Origin: Novosphingobium sp.
Lineage (GTDB): Bacteria > Pseudomonadota > Alphaproteobacteria > Sphingomonadales > Sphingomonadaceae
Length of the DNA: 64,000 nt
Reading direction: 5' to 3'
NCBI RefSeq assembly: GCF_030696665.1
Contig: NZ_JAUYRV010000046.1
Location: 124,001 to 188,000, forward strand
Shown here: positions 47,779 through 56,680 of the stretch, piece by piece
Position numbering within the stretch: the stretch's first letter is position 1
How the letters are laid out: each line of letters begins with the position of its first letter
Notes under the pieces: model-generated
Told to the model about the DNA's origin: nothing
What the model saw: the letters and a program-made list of their open reading frames with translations, nothing else
Databases searched by the model: none
Translations under genes and position numbers: made by a program

Positions 47779-48699
47779 ATGAATACGCATGATCGTCCGA
47801 TGCTCGCGCTGGCATTGCGCCTGTTGGCCACGGTGCTGTTTTCGGTCATGCTGCTGCTGGTCAAGCTGACTGGCGAACAAGACATTGCCCTTCCCGAAAC
47901 ACTGTTCTGGCGGCAGGCCCTGCCCGCGCTGGCGATCTTTGGATGGCTGGCAGCGCGCGGTCAAATTGGCCGGTTGAAAACCAAGCGACCTTGGGTCCAT
48001 GCCCGGCGGGCACTGATCGGCGGGACGGGGATGTTCCTCACGCTGGGTGTGGTGCGCATTCTTCCGCTAGCCGAAGCAACGGTGCTGGGCTTTACCGCAC
48101 CGATGTTCGCGGTGATACTTTCAGCGCTGTTATTGAAGGAAAAGGTGGGGCCGTGGCGATGGACAGCGGTGATCGTGGGCCTGCTCGGCGTGCTGATCAT
48201 TGCCGGGCCGGATGCCACCAATCTGCCGCTGTTCGGGGTGGTGGTGGGGATCGGTGCGGCGTTCATGGTAGCGCTGGTGACGGTGCAGGTGCGCGATCTG
48301 GGACGGACTGAAGAGCCACTGACGGTGGTGTTCTATTTCTCAGCCATCAGCGCGCCATTCCTCGGGCTGTTCCTGTTCAGCACTGGCATGAGTCACGACC
48401 TGACGGGTTGGCTCATGCTGGGTGGGATCGGCGTGAGCGGGCTGTTTGCGCAGATCGCGATGACGGCATCGCTACGCTATGGTTCAGTGGCCAGCGTGAT
48501 TGTGGTGGATTACGTGCAACTGGCTTGGGCAACGTTCTGGGGCTGGTTGGTGTTCAGCCATCTGCCACCTGCCAGCACGTGGATTGGCGCGCCGGTAATC
48601 ATCGGGGCGAGCCTGCTGATCGTCTGGCGCGAGCATGTGCTGGGCAAACGGAGCAAGGCGGCGGAAATTGAAGCGGCAGCGGCGTTGGAACCGGCCTGA
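47779..48699 (+). CDS. EamA/DMT-family transporter
   Basis: A 306-residue membrane protein with two five-helix EamA repeats: RLLATVLFSVMLLLVKLTGEQDIALPETLFWRQALPALAIFGW, ILPLAEATVLGFTAPMFAVILSALLLKEKVGPWRW, and a second half with ASVIVVDYVQLAWATFWGWLVFSHLPPASTWIGAPVIIGASLLIVW. A charged C-terminal tail follows. Related proteins take up S-adenosylmethionine or export amino acids. Substrate unknown; it is not closely similar to the EamA protein at 40511. Confidence 0.85.
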   Translation: MNTHDRPMLALALRLLATVLFSVMLLLVKLTGEQDIALPETLFWRQALPALAIFGWLAARGQIGRLKTKRPWVHARRALIGGTGMFLTLGVVRILPLAEATVLGFTAPMFAVILSALLLKEKVGPWRWTAVIVGLLGVLIIAGPDATNLPLFGVVVGIGAAFMVALVTVQVRDLGRTEEPLTVVFYFSAISAPFLGLFLFSTGMSHDLTGWLMLGGIGVSGLFAQIAMTASLRYGSVASVIVVDYVQLAWATFWGWLVFSHLPPASTWIGAPVIIGASLLIVWREHVLGKRSKAAEIEAAAALEPA

Positions 48700-48775
48700 C
48701 CTTCAGGCGTTCCACATTTCAGATCGGGCACGGTGAGGACATTCTCCGCCGGCCCAAGTTTGAAAGGTGCAAGCC

Positions 48776-48910
48776 ATGATCCGCAAGTTTGTTTTTGCCA
48801 CGATGATGGGTGGCCTGCTGCTCGGCGCGACTGCGTGCAACACCGTGCGCGGTGCCGGTGCAGACCTTGAGTCGGCAGCGGACACAACTCAGGGCGCGAT
48901 GAACGACTGA
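48776..48910 (+). CDS. Entericidin-family small lipoprotein
   Basis: A 44-residue protein: IRKFVFATMMGGLLLGATAC is a lipoprotein signal with the lipobox ending LGATAC, followed by NTVRGAGADLESAADTTQGAMND, which has the N-x-V-x-G-x-G-x-D pattern of entericidins. These are small membrane-attached peptides of the EcnA/EcnB toxin-antidote type; in alphaproteobacteria their function is poorly known. AAAGGTG lies seven bases before the ATG, and a strong terminator follows. Confidence 0.88.
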   Translation: MIRKFVFATMMGGLLLGATACNTVRGAGADLESAADTTQGAMND

Positions 48911-48928
48911 TCGTTTCGATGACAGCGT

Positions 48929-48963
48929 AAGGGCCGCTCCGCACGCGCGGGGCGGCCCTTTTC
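48929..48963 (+). terminator. Rho-independent terminator of the entericidin gene
   Basis: AAGGGCCGC and GCGGCCCTT form a GC-rich stem extended by TCCGC/GCGGG around an ACGC loop, followed by TTTTC. It also separates this gene from the convergent gcvPB. Confidence 0.85.
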
Positions 48964-48966
48964 GTG

Positions 48967-50523
48967 TCAGTCTTCCTTCCACACCAGCTTCGGCTTGCGC
49001 GCGGCCAGCGTTTCATCGAGGCGGCGGCGTGGCGCGAGGTGTGGGGCGGATTTGAGCATTTCGTCCCCTGCCCGCGCGCGTTCGGCCAATGACCGCATCG
49101 CGCCAACAAACTGGTCGATCCCGGCCTTGCTCTCGGTCTCGGTCGGCTCCACCAGCATTGCGCCGTGGACGACGAGCGGGAAATAGACCGTCATCGGGTG
49201 ATAGCCCTCGTCGATCAGGCCCTTGGCAAGATCGTTGGTCGAGAAGCCTTCGGCAAAGCCATCGTCCGAGAACAGGGCTTCGTGCATGCATGGGCCGGAC
49301 GCGCCGAACGGGGCATCGAGCACATCGTCAAGGCTGCGCAGGATATAGTTGGCATTGAGCACCGCATCGCCCGAAACCTGCCGCAAACCATCCGCACCGT
49401 GGCTGAGGATATAGGCGAGTGCGCGGGTGTACATGCCCATCTGGCCGTGGAAGGCGCACATGCGGCCGAAGGTCTGCGGGTGCTCTTCATGCGCCTGCTC
49501 TTCCTCGATGAGCGTGACCGAGCCATCGGCCTGCCGCGCGGTGAAGGGCAGCGGGCCGAAGGGGCTCAGCGCTTCGGACAGGACGACCGGGCCGGAACCG
49601 GGACCGCCGCCGCCGTGCGGGGTGGAGAAGGTCTTGTGCAGATTGATGTGCATGGCATCGACGCCCAGATCGCCGGGACGCACGCGCCCGACGATGGCGT
49701 TGAAGTTCGCGCCATCGCAGTAGACGTATCCGCCCGCCGCGTGGACGGCATCGGCGATGATCTTGAGATCACGTTCGAACAGGCCGCAAGTGTTGGGGTT
49801 GGTAATCATCACACCGGCGACATCGGGACCGAGACGCGCGATCAGCGCGGCGGAATCGACGCGGCCTTCGGGGGTGGCGGGAATGTTTTCGACCTTGAAC
49901 CCGGCGAAGGCGGCGGTGGCGGGATTGGTGCCGTGGGCGCTTTCGGGAACGAGGATCACATCGCGCGGATCGCCCTTCGCCTCAAGCGCGGCGCGGATGC
50001 AGAGCAGGCCGCACAGTTCGCCGTGGGCACCGGCCTTGGGCGTCATGGCGACGCCGTGCATGCCGGTGAGCTCGATCAGCCAGAACGCCAGTTCATTGAT
50101 GACCGAAAGCGCGCCCTGCACCGTGTGGACCGGCTGTAGCGGGTGGACATCGGCAAAGCCGGGCATCCGCGCGACCTTTTCATCAAGGCGCGGGTTGTGC
50201 TTCATTGTGCACGAGCCGAGCGGGAACAGGCCGAGGTCGATGGCATAGTTCTGGCGCGACAGGCGGGTGTAGTGGCGCACGGTCTCCGGCTCTGACAAGC
50301 CGGGCAGGTTCGGGCGTTCGGTGCGGGCCATCGGGCCGAGGGCGGACAGATCGATGCTGTCCGTCTCAGGGAAGTCGACGCCCGAACGGTCGGGCAGGCC
50401 GAGTTCGAACAGGAGCGCTTCTTCCAGTTGCAGCCCGCGATTGCCGGTGAATGTCTGGATCGGTGCGCCGGGTACATTCTCGCCCATCGAAGGGCGCCAA
50501 CCGGTGGGATTGATCGCGTTCAT
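48967..50523 (-). CDS. gcvPB: Glycine dehydrogenase (decarboxylating) subunit 2
   Basis: A 518-residue P-protein subunit; ATG 50523 overlaps the gcvPA stop (ATGA). The PLP-binding Lys is in [37 protein letters not shown] and [21 protein letters not shown] are typical. With gcvPA it forms the heterotetrameric P-protein that decarboxylates glycine and loads aminomethyl on the H-protein. It is the last gene of the riboswitch-controlled operon. Confidence 0.97.
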   Translation of the reverse strand: MNAINPTGWRPSMGENVPGAPIQTFTGNRGLQLEEALLFELGLPDRSGVDFPETDSIDLSALGPMARTERPNLPGLSEPETVRHYTRLSRQNYAIDLGLFPLGSCTMKHNPRLDEKVARMPGFADVHPLQPVHTVQGALSVINELAFWLIELTGMHGVAMTPKAGAHGELCGLLCIRAALEAKGDPRDVILVPESAHGTNPATAAFAGFKVENIPATPEGRVDSAALIARLGPDVAGVMITNPNTCGLFERDLKIIADAVHAAGGYVYCDGANFNAIVGRVRPGDLGVDAMHINLHKTFSTPHGGGGPGSGPVVLSEALSPFGPLPFTARQADGSVTLIEEEQAHEEHPQTFGRMCAFHGQMGMYTRALAYILSHGADGLRQVSGDAVLNANYILRSLDDVLDAPFGASGPCMHEALFSDDGFAEGFSTNDLAKGLIDEGYHPMTVYFPLVVHGAMLVEPTETESKAGIDQFVGAMRSLAERARAGDEMLKSAPHLAPRRRLDETLAARKPKLVWKED

Positions 50524-51878
50524 GCCAGCACCTCCTTGAGCGCAGCGGCGAGCGCTGCGATGTCTTCGTCCGTCGTGCATTCGGTGGCGGCTACGACCAT
50601 GCCGTTCGCCAGCGCCGCTTCCTGCGGGTAGAGGCGGCCCAATGAAACGCCACCGAGGACTTGCCGGTCGGCCAGATCGCGCACCACCTGCCGCGCATCC
50701 TTGGGCAGGGTGATCGCAAATTCGTTGAAGTAGTGCGTGTTGACCACGGTGACGCCCGGGACATCTGCAAGTGCGGCGGCTGTCTTGCGTGCAGCGGCGT
50801 GGCTGAGCTTTGCCATGTCGGACAGGCCCGATCCGCCGAGCAGGGTCATGTGGATCGAGAACGCCAACGCACACAGGCCGGAGTTGGTGCAGATGTTGCT
50901 CGTCGCCTTCTCACGCCGGATGTGCTGTTCGCGCGTGGAGAGGGTGAGGACGAAGCCGCGCTTGCCATCGGCGTCCACGGTTTCACCGCAGAGGCGGCCG
51001 GGGATCTGGCGCAGATACTTTTCGCGGCAGCCGAACAGGCCGAGGTAAGGGCCGCCGAACTGGAGGCCGACGCCGATGGACTGGCCCTCGCCCACTACGA
51101 TGTCAGCGCCGAGGCTGCCGGGGCTTTGCAGGACGCCCAGAGCGACGGGTTCAGTGACGACCGCGATCAGCAGCGCACCCTTGGCCTGTGCGGCAGCGGC
51201 GATGGCGGCAAGATCGGGGATGCGGCCGAGTATGTCGGGATACTGGACCACGACGCACGAGGTTTCGCCGTCGATACGGGCGATCAGCGCGGCGTCATCG
51301 GGCGTAGGCGTCAGTTCGGGCGCGACGGTATCCAGCACGTCGCCGGTGAACTTGGCCATCGTGCGCGCGGTTTCGACGTAGTGTGAATGAGCGCCGCCCG
51401 AGAGGACGGCCTTGCCGCGTTTGGTGATGCGGCCTGCCATCGCGATGGCTTCCCAGCATGCGGTGGAGCCATCGTAGAGTGAGGCGTTGGCGACATCGGT
51501 GCCGAACAGGCGCGCGACTTGCGTCTGGAATTCGAACAGCACCTGCAGCGTGCCTTGCGCGATTTCGGGCTGGTAGGGCGTGTAGGCGGTGAGGAATTCT
51601 CCGCGCTGGATCAAGTGATCGACCGTCGCGGGCACATGGTGGCGATAGGCCCCGGCGCCGAGGAAGAAGGGCACCGATCCGGCGGTGACATTGTTGGCGG
51701 AGAGCCGCGCCATGTGGCGTTCGACCGCCATTTCGCTGGCGTGGCCCGGCAGGCCAGCGATGGGAGCCGAAAGGCGCGCCTCGGCGGGAACGTCAGCGAA
51801 CAGCTCGTCAATCGAGCCTGCGCCGATGACCGAGAGCATGGCGCTCCGGTCAGCGTCGGTCAGGGGAAGATAGCGCAT
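50520..51878 (-). CDS. gcvPA: Glycine dehydrogenase (decarboxylating) subunit 1
   Basis: A 452-residue P-protein subunit: [66 protein letters not shown] and [18 protein letters not shown]. The split PA/PB form is normal for this group. It is four bases after the gcvH stop. Confidence 0.97.
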   Translation of the reverse strand: MRYLPLTDADRSAMLSVIGAGSIDELFADVPAEARLSAPIAGLPGHASEMAVERHMARLSANNVTAGSVPFFLGAGAYRHHVPATVDHLIQRGEFLTAYTPYQPEIAQGTLQVLFEFQTQVARLFGTDVANASLYDGSTACWEAIAMAGRITKRGKAVLSGGAHSHYVETARTMAKFTGDVLDTVAPELTPTPDDAALIARIDGETSCVVVQYPDILGRIPDLAAIAAAAQAKGALLIAVVTEPVALGVLQSPGSLGADIVVGEGQSIGVGLQFGGPYLGLFGCREKYLRQIPGRLCGETVDADGKRGFVLTLSTREQHIRREKATSNICTNSGLCALAFSIHMTLLGGSGLSDMAKLSHAAARKTAAALADVPGVTVVNTHYFNEFAITLPKDARQVVRDLADRQVLGGVSLGRLYPQEAALANGMVVAATECTTDEDIAALAAALKEVLA

Positions 51879-51882
51879 GGAA

Positions 51883-52254
51883 TCAAAGCTCCGCGATGAA
51901 GGCCTGATAGCTGGCCTCGTCCATCAGGCCATCGAGTTCGGCGGGGTCGGACAGAGTCATCTTCCACAGCCAGCCCTCGCCTTCGGGATCGGTGTTGACC
52001 AGTTCAGGCTGATCTTCGAGCGCGGCATTGGCGACGGTGACTTTGCCCGAGGCGGGGGCATAAACGTCGGACGCAGCCTTGACGCTGTCGACCACCGAGG
52101 CGCTGTCACCCATCGACACTTCGCTGCCAGCACCGGGCACTTCGACAAAGGTGATGTCACCCAACTGGCTTTGCGCGTAGTCGGAGATACCGACGGTGGC
52201 TTCGCTGCCTTCGACCGCAATCCATTCGTGGTCCTTGGTGAAATAGCGGGTCAT
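51883..52254 (-). CDS. gcvH: Glycine cleavage system H protein
   Basis: A 123-residue lipoyl carrier. The lipoylated Lys is K59 in [14 protein letters not shown], where Asp replaces the more usual Glu. [32 protein letters not shown] is typical. The ATG at 52254 shares one base with the gcvT stop (TGATG) and has AAAGGAG eight bases upstream; a TTG one codon earlier is less likely. Confidence 0.97.
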   Translation of the reverse strand: MTRYFTKDHEWIAVEGSEATVGISDYAQSQLGDITFVEVPGAGSEVSMGDSASVVDSVKAASDVYAPASGKVTVANAALEDQPELVNTDPEGEGWLWKMTLSDPAELDGLMDEASYQAFIAEL

Positions 52255-53456
52255 CAAGCGGCTCCTTTACGGTGATAGCGATGGGGTACGAAAGGCATGG
52301 GCACGACGCTGGCGGCAAGCTTGCGGCCGCGCACGTCGATGGAGAGTGAGGTGCCGGGGGCGGTAAAATCGGTGGCGACGTACGCCATAGCGATGGGGCG
52401 TTCGAGGCTGGGCGAGAAGCCGCCAGAGGTGACAGTGCCGACTTCGGTGTCGCCCGAGAGAACCTTTGCGCCCTCGCGCGCGGCCATGCGGCCTTCGATG
52501 GCGAGGCCGACGCGGCGGGTTTGCGCGCCGCTGGCGATCAGGGGGAGGATGACGTCCGCGCCGGGGAAGCCGCCTTCGCTGCGGCGGCGCTTGTTGATGC
52601 CGAAGAGCAAATCAGCGCTGACCGGGTCGACCGTTTCGGTCATGTCATGGCCGTAGAGCGGCAGCCCTGCTTCGAGGCGGAGGCTATCACGCGCACCGAG
52701 GGCAATGGGCTTTACCTGTGGTTCGGCGCAGATGAGATCGGCAAGCTCGGCGGCATTTTCGGCAGGCACGGAGATTTCGAAGCCATCTTCACCGGTGTAG
52801 CCCGAACGGCTGATCCACGCATCTACACCGCCGAGCTTGAACTGCCCGCCGCGCATGAAGGTGAGCGCCGAGAGCGGGTATTCACCGGTAACCAGCGGTT
52901 CAAGGGCTTCGAAAGCCTTGGGCCCTTGCAGGGCGAAGAGCGCGCTGTCTTCAAGGTGGTTGAGCGTGATCTCATCGGGCAGACGTTCGCGCAGAGTGGC
53001 GATATCATCCCACTTGGTTGCGCCGTTGACGACGAGGTGGAAGCCCGTGCCCCAGCGCGTGACCATCAGATCATCGAGGATGCCGCCTTCGTCGTTCAGC
53101 AGCAGCGAATAGCGTGCGCCGCCGAGCGGGAGCGTGCTGAGATCGATAGGTAGTGCAGCTTCGAGTGCGGCTTCTACGCCCTCGCCCGAAACGTAGAGCT
53201 GGCCCATGTGCGAAACGTCGAAGAACCCGGCGTTTTCGCGGGACCAAAGGTGCTCGGCGATGATGCCCTCGAATTGCACGGGCATCCAGTACCCGGCGAA
53301 ATCGACCATGCGGCCACCGCGCGTGCGATGCCATTGGTCGAGCGGCAGGGTCAGCGGAGCGGCGGGGCCTGCCTCCACGTCATCGTCGGCATGATTATCG
53401 CCAAGATTATCGTATGTGTTGCTCACAAATATCATTCCCGTGCAGTTAAGCGCCAT
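52254..53456 (-). CDS. gcvT: Aminomethyltransferase (T protein)
   Basis: About 400 residues. [49 protein letters not shown] and [16 protein letters not shown] mark the tetrahydrofolate-binding fold; the C-terminal domain ends [18 protein letters not shown]. It releases ammonia and passes the methylene group to tetrahydrofolate. The ATG at 53456 has AGAGGGGG six bases ahead, in the riboswitch 3' end; starts at 53435 or 53426 (GTG) are possible. The first 30 residues are acidic and poorly conserved. It heads the gcvT-H-PA-PB operon. Confidence 0.93.
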   Translation of the reverse strand: MALNCTGMIFVSNTYDNLGDNHADDDVEAGPAAPLTLPLDQWHRTRGGRMVDFAGYWMPVQFEGIIAEHLWSRENAGFFDVSHMGQLYVSGEGVEAALEAALPIDLSTLPLGGARYSLLLNDEGGILDDLMVTRWGTGFHLVVNGATKWDDIATLRERLPDEITLNHLEDSALFALQGPKAFEALEPLVTGEYPLSALTFMRGGQFKLGGVDAWISRSGYTGEDGFEISVPAENAAELADLICAEPQVKPIALGARDSLRLEAGLPLYGHDMTETVDPVSADLLFGINKRRRSEGGFPGADVILPLIASGAQTRRVGLAIEGRMAAREGAKVLSGDTEVGTVTSGGFSPSLERPIAMAYVATDFTAPGTSLSIDVRGRKLAASVVPMPFVPHRYHRKGAA

Positions 53457-53462
53457 TTGGCG

Positions 53463-53675
53463 CCCCCTCTGTCACGGAAACCTGAGAGCTTTCCCCCGCC
53501 CGCCTCTCCAGACGGGTTTCATGGGGTTACCCCTTCGGCGGCCCTTCCCTTTGCGGGAAGTGACTCTTTCCAGAGCGTCGCTATCGACCAACGCGGTCCA
53601 TTTGCCTGAGAGATTCCGGGGCGGTTGCTCCTTCGGCGTCTCTCGATCCTGAACGAATCGAGAGAACTCTCCCGC
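53463..53675 (-). promoter_or_regulatory. Tandem glycine riboswitch
   Basis: The minus strand contains two aptamers. The first runs from GGGAGAG (53667-53673) through GCCGAAGGAGCAA to AATCTCTCAGGCAAA; the second includes CTCTGGAAAGAG, GCCGAAGGGGTAA and GCTCTCAGG. These are the conserved blocks of glycine-sensing RNAs. It sits immediately upstream of gcvT. A short hairpin (GCGCC/GGCGC, 53450-53463) that would include the first gcvT ATG follows the second aptamer, so control at translation start is plausible. Confidence 0.93.
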
Positions 53676-53737
53676 GCGATCAGCGACGGCTCTTCATCGC
53701 TGCACTGCAGCGTGAAGTCAACACGGGTAGCCAGCCC

Positions 53738-54415
53738 TTATCGACGGTTCAGAATGCGGCGGAATTCATCGTGTTGATGGATGAAACGGCCGCGCGGCTT
53801 TGCGCCTGCCAGTGCAAGGACGACGCGCGCAAGGTTGCTGTCCTTGACCGAGCGATAGCGGCGCAGCTTGCCGAGCATGAGCAGATCGGCCAGCGGGCTG
53901 AGGACCATGCCGAGGCGTTCTGCCGGGCGCGCGGGGCCTTCGCGGTGACCGCGCAGCAAGCCGGGGCGCAGCAGATCGAGACGGTCAAAGTGCAGCTTGG
54001 CGAGCTTGTCCTCAACCTCACCCTTGACCGAAAGGTAGAAGTTTTTCGCCCCCAACTCCGCGCCGACCGAGGAGACGACGATGAGCTGGCGCGCGCCTGC
54101 AGCCTTGGCGGCGGCCGCGCATTCCAGCACGAGGTCATGGTCCACCGCGCGGAAAGCGGCCTTGTCACCACCCACGGCCTTGATCGTGGTGCCGAGCGCG
54201 ATGACCACGGTATGCGGGCGCCCGGCGGCGATGGCATCGGGCCAGTGCTCGGTATCGGACAGCAGCATTTCCATGCGCGCGCCCTTGGGCAGAGGCACTT
54301 CGCGGCGAGCGACGGCGACGAGGTGGATGTCCGAGCGGCCAACAGCCTCAGCCATCACGGCGCGGCCAATCAGGCCGGTGGCACCGATGAGGACAACGCG
54401 GGTTTGGTCAGACAT
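53738..54415 (-). CDS. NAD(P)H-binding atypical SDR protein
   Basis: A 225-residue Rossmann-fold protein: VVLIGATGLIGRAVMAEAVGR, VIALGTTIKAVGGDKAAFRAVDHDLVLECAAAAKAAGARQLIVVSSVGAE, then FYLSVKGEVEDKLAKL with the Tyr and Lys spaced as in TIP30/YwnB-like proteins, and LRPGLLRGHREGPARPAERLG. Often named oxidoreductase or nucleoside-diphosphate-sugar epimerase; the true substrate is unknown. It overlaps the dGTPase-like gene upstream by eight bases. Confidence 0.85.
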   Translation of the reverse strand: MSDQTRVVLIGATGLIGRAVMAEAVGRSDIHLVAVARREVPLPKGARMEMLLSDTEHWPDAIAAGRPHTVVIALGTTIKAVGGDKAAFRAVDHDLVLECAAAAKAAGARQLIVVSSVGAELGAKNFYLSVKGEVEDKLAKLHFDRLDLLRPGLLRGHREGPARPAERLGMVLSPLADLLMLGKLRRYRSVKDSNLARVVLALAGAKPRGRFIHQHDEFRRILNRR

Positions 54416-55580
54416 TTCTAAGCCCTTCGGGGGTCTGGCCGAACAGTTTGGTGTAGCTGTCGATGGCGTAGCGATCCGTCATGCCGGAGATGAAATCGGC
54501 GATATGACGCGTGCGCGCGGGTTCGGGTTCGGGCAGTGTCGAACGCCAGCTTTCGGGCATTTGTGATGGGTCTTGGGCATAGGCGGAGAAGAGAGCGGCG
54601 ATCACTTCGCGAGCACGGTCTGCGGTCTGGCGCTGCTCATCGTGGAGGTAGAGGCGCTGGTACATGAACTGCTTGAGCGCGCGCTCCTGCTCACCCATCG
54701 CGGGGGAGAAAATGGCCAGCGGGCAGCCAGCGGCGCGCACCTCTTCAGCACTGGAAACGCCGGTTTGCGCGATGTTGGCCTGTGTGGTGGCGATCACATC
54801 GTTTACCATGTGACCAATCTGGCCGCGTACCAGCTCACGCAACATCCGGTCCTGCGGAGCGGCGGGAAACCTCTGTTCGATGGCACGCCATTGGTCGGCA
54901 ACCGACGGCAGTTCAAGCAACTGGTCGAGGCACAAGAACCCGGCGCGCAGGCCGTCGTCAATGTCGTGGTTGTCGTAGGCGATATCGTCGGAAATGGCGG
55001 CGACTTGCGCTTCGAGTGAGGCGAAGGTGGTCAAGTCCAGCGGGAACGCCTTGTCCAGCTCGTCAAGCGCCCAGGTGGGCTTCAGAATCGGGCCGTTGTG
55101 CTTGGCAAGCCCTTCTAGCGTTTCCCATGTGAGATTCAGCCCCTCATGCCCGCAATATGGGCTTTCGAGGCGCATCAGTACGCGCAGGGTGTTGGCGTTG
55201 TGGTCAAAGCCCCCTGCTCCGGCCATCGCCTCTTCCAGCGCATCTTCTCCGGCGTGGCCGAACGGGGGGTGGCCGATATCGTGGGCAAGGCACAGGGCTT
55301 CGGTCAGATCCTCGTCCAGCCCCAATGCACGGGCGATGACGCGGCCGATCTGGGCGACTTCGAGGCTGTGGGTAAGGCGGACGCGGTAGTGATCGCCGTC
55401 GGGCGCGATGAACACCTGAGTCTTGTGGCGCAGGCGACGGAAGGCGATGGAGTGGATGATGCGGTCACGGTCGCGCTGAAATGCGCTGCGTGGCCCGCGC
55501 GAGGCCTTTTCATCGGTGCCGAATTCGCGCCCGCGCGTGTGCGCAGGGTTGCTGGCGTAGGGGGCGCGGCCCTCTATCAT
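54408..55580 (-). CDS. Deoxyguanosinetriphosphate triphosphohydrolase-like protein
   Basis: A 390-residue HD-domain hydrolase starting at 55580. AFQRDRDRIIHSIAFRRLRHKTQVF, then the metal motif RLTHSLEVAQIGRVIARALG, LAHDIGHPPFGHAGEDAL (HD pair) and ISDDIAYDNHDIDDG place it in the dGTPase-like group with the short N-terminus. Such enzymes remove triphosphate from dNTPs. It is between a racemase-like gene and an SDR gene with near or overlapping ends. Confidence 0.93.
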   Translation of the reverse strand: MIEGRAPYASNPAHTRGREFGTDEKASRGPRSAFQRDRDRIIHSIAFRRLRHKTQVFIAPDGDHYRVRLTHSLEVAQIGRVIARALGLDEDLTEALCLAHDIGHPPFGHAGEDALEEAMAGAGGFDHNANTLRVLMRLESPYCGHEGLNLTWETLEGLAKHNGPILKPTWALDELDKAFPLDLTTFASLEAQVAAISDDIAYDNHDIDDGLRAGFLCLDQLLELPSVADQWRAIEQRFPAAPQDRMLRELVRGQIGHMVNDVIATTQANIAQTGVSSAEEVRAAGCPLAIFSPAMGEQERALKQFMYQRLYLHDEQRQTADRAREVIAALFSAYAQDPSQMPESWRSTLPEPEPARTRHIADFISGMTDRYAIDSYTKLFGQTPEGLRNV

Positions 55581-55587
55581 AGTCAGC

Positions 55588-56277
55588 TCAGCCGAGAATC
55601 CAGTCGACCGCGGCCTGCGCATGGATGCGGGTGCAATCATAGATTGGCAGCACGTTGGCATCCACGTCGATCACCATGTCCAACTCGGTGCAGGCCAGCA
55701 CCGCAGCCTGTGCGCCGCGCTGTTCCATGTTGGTGAGCATGGTCTTGAACGTCCGTTCGGCTGCGCGGGTGGCTTTACCCTGCATCAGTTCATCGTAGAT
55801 GATGCCGTCGGTCGCATCGACCTCTTCCATGACTGGCGGCAGCAGGCTGATTCCCTGCGCGATCAGGCGTTTGCGGTAAAAGCTTTCCATCACGACGTAG
55901 CGTGTGCCCAGCAGTGCGGCGGTTTCTATGCCGTCGGCCTTCATCTTTGCAGCGACCGCATCCGCAATGTGGATCACCGGGATCGATACCGCACCCGCGA
56001 CATCGTCATAGACCTTGTGCATCGAATTCGCGCCGATCAGCAGCGCGGTAGCTCCTGCCTGTTCGAGGCGGCGGGCGCTTTCTGAAAGGATCGCTGCGGC
56101 GCGCGCCCACTGGTCTGGCGTGGCAAGGCGGGCGAGGCCATCGAAATCGAGGCTTTCGATCAGGAGTGGCGCGCTCGACAGCGTAGAGGTGCGCGCCTGC
56201 ACCAGTTGGTTGATGTCTTCGTAATACGTGCGAGTGGAAAACCAGCTCATGCCGCCGATAAGGCCGATCTTGCGCAA
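55588..56277 (-). CDS. Aspartate/glutamate racemase-family protein
   Basis: A 229-residue protein beginning MRKIGLIGGMSWFSTRTYYEDINQLV. The second catalytic Cys is present in VLACTELDMVI. At the first site it reads LLIGANSMHKVYDDV, without Cys. This is the pattern of the YgeA-like branch, which often uses Thr or Ser there and has broad or weak amino-acid racemase activity. Seven bases separate it from the dGTPase-like gene. Confidence 0.88.
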   Translation of the reverse strand: MRKIGLIGGMSWFSTRTYYEDINQLVQARTSTLSSAPLLIESLDFDGLARLATPDQWARAAAILSESARRLEQAGATALLIGANSMHKVYDDVAGAVSIPVIHIADAVAAKMKADGIETAALLGTRYVVMESFYRKRLIAQGISLLPPVMEEVDATDGIIYDELMQGKATRAAERTFKTMLTNMEQRGAQAAVLACTELDMVIDVDANVLPIYDCTRIHAQAAVDWILG

Positions 56278-56359
56278 AGCGATAACTCCTGCGGGCTGGA
56301 AACACCCCTGACGGGCAAGGCCTTACGAAAGGTGGCGCGGCAGGTCCAGTGGGCTGGAG

Positions 56360-56680
56360 CTACTTCTTCTCGGGCGCGAAGCCGGTGGCACACAAGGCGG
56401 CAGCGCTGGTCGTCACGCCGAGCAGTTCGGCATCGCCGAGGCGGCGGACGGTCAGCACATAGTCCGACAGGCCGCGCTTGGGGGCCTGCAGCGATTGCAG
56501 TCGCTGAAGCTGGCCGAGCGTAAGCCGGTCGGTCATGCGCTCGGCCATGCAGGCAGCGTTTGCATCGGACAGGCCCGCGTCGACGAGTGCCGAGCGGACC
56601 TTTCCATATGCCAATTTTGATGGCGTGCAGGCCCCTGCCGCAATGGCGAAAACCAGAACGGCGGGGGCGACGCGCCTCAT
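56360..56680 (-). CDS. Hypothetical lipoprotein downstream of pntB
   Basis: A 106-residue protein with a lipoprotein signal (RRVAPAVLVFAIAAGAC, Cys at 18). The rest is helical, with SALVDAGLSDANAACMAERMTDRLTLGQLQRLQSL. A second and third Cys remain after cleavage. Its ATG shares one base with the pntB stop (TGATG), so it is co-translated with the transhydrogenase. No known family recognised. Confidence 0.8.
   Translation of the reverse strand: MRRVAPAVLVFAIAAGACTPSKLAYGKVRSALVDAGLSDANAACMAERMTDRLTLGQLQRLQSLQAPKRGLSDYVLTVRRLGDAELLGVTTSAAALCATGFAPEKK

Noticed and set aside
49165..50139. Plus-strand open frame opposite gcvPB
   Set aside because: Shadow of a conserved housekeeping gene; no start signal and no known fold.
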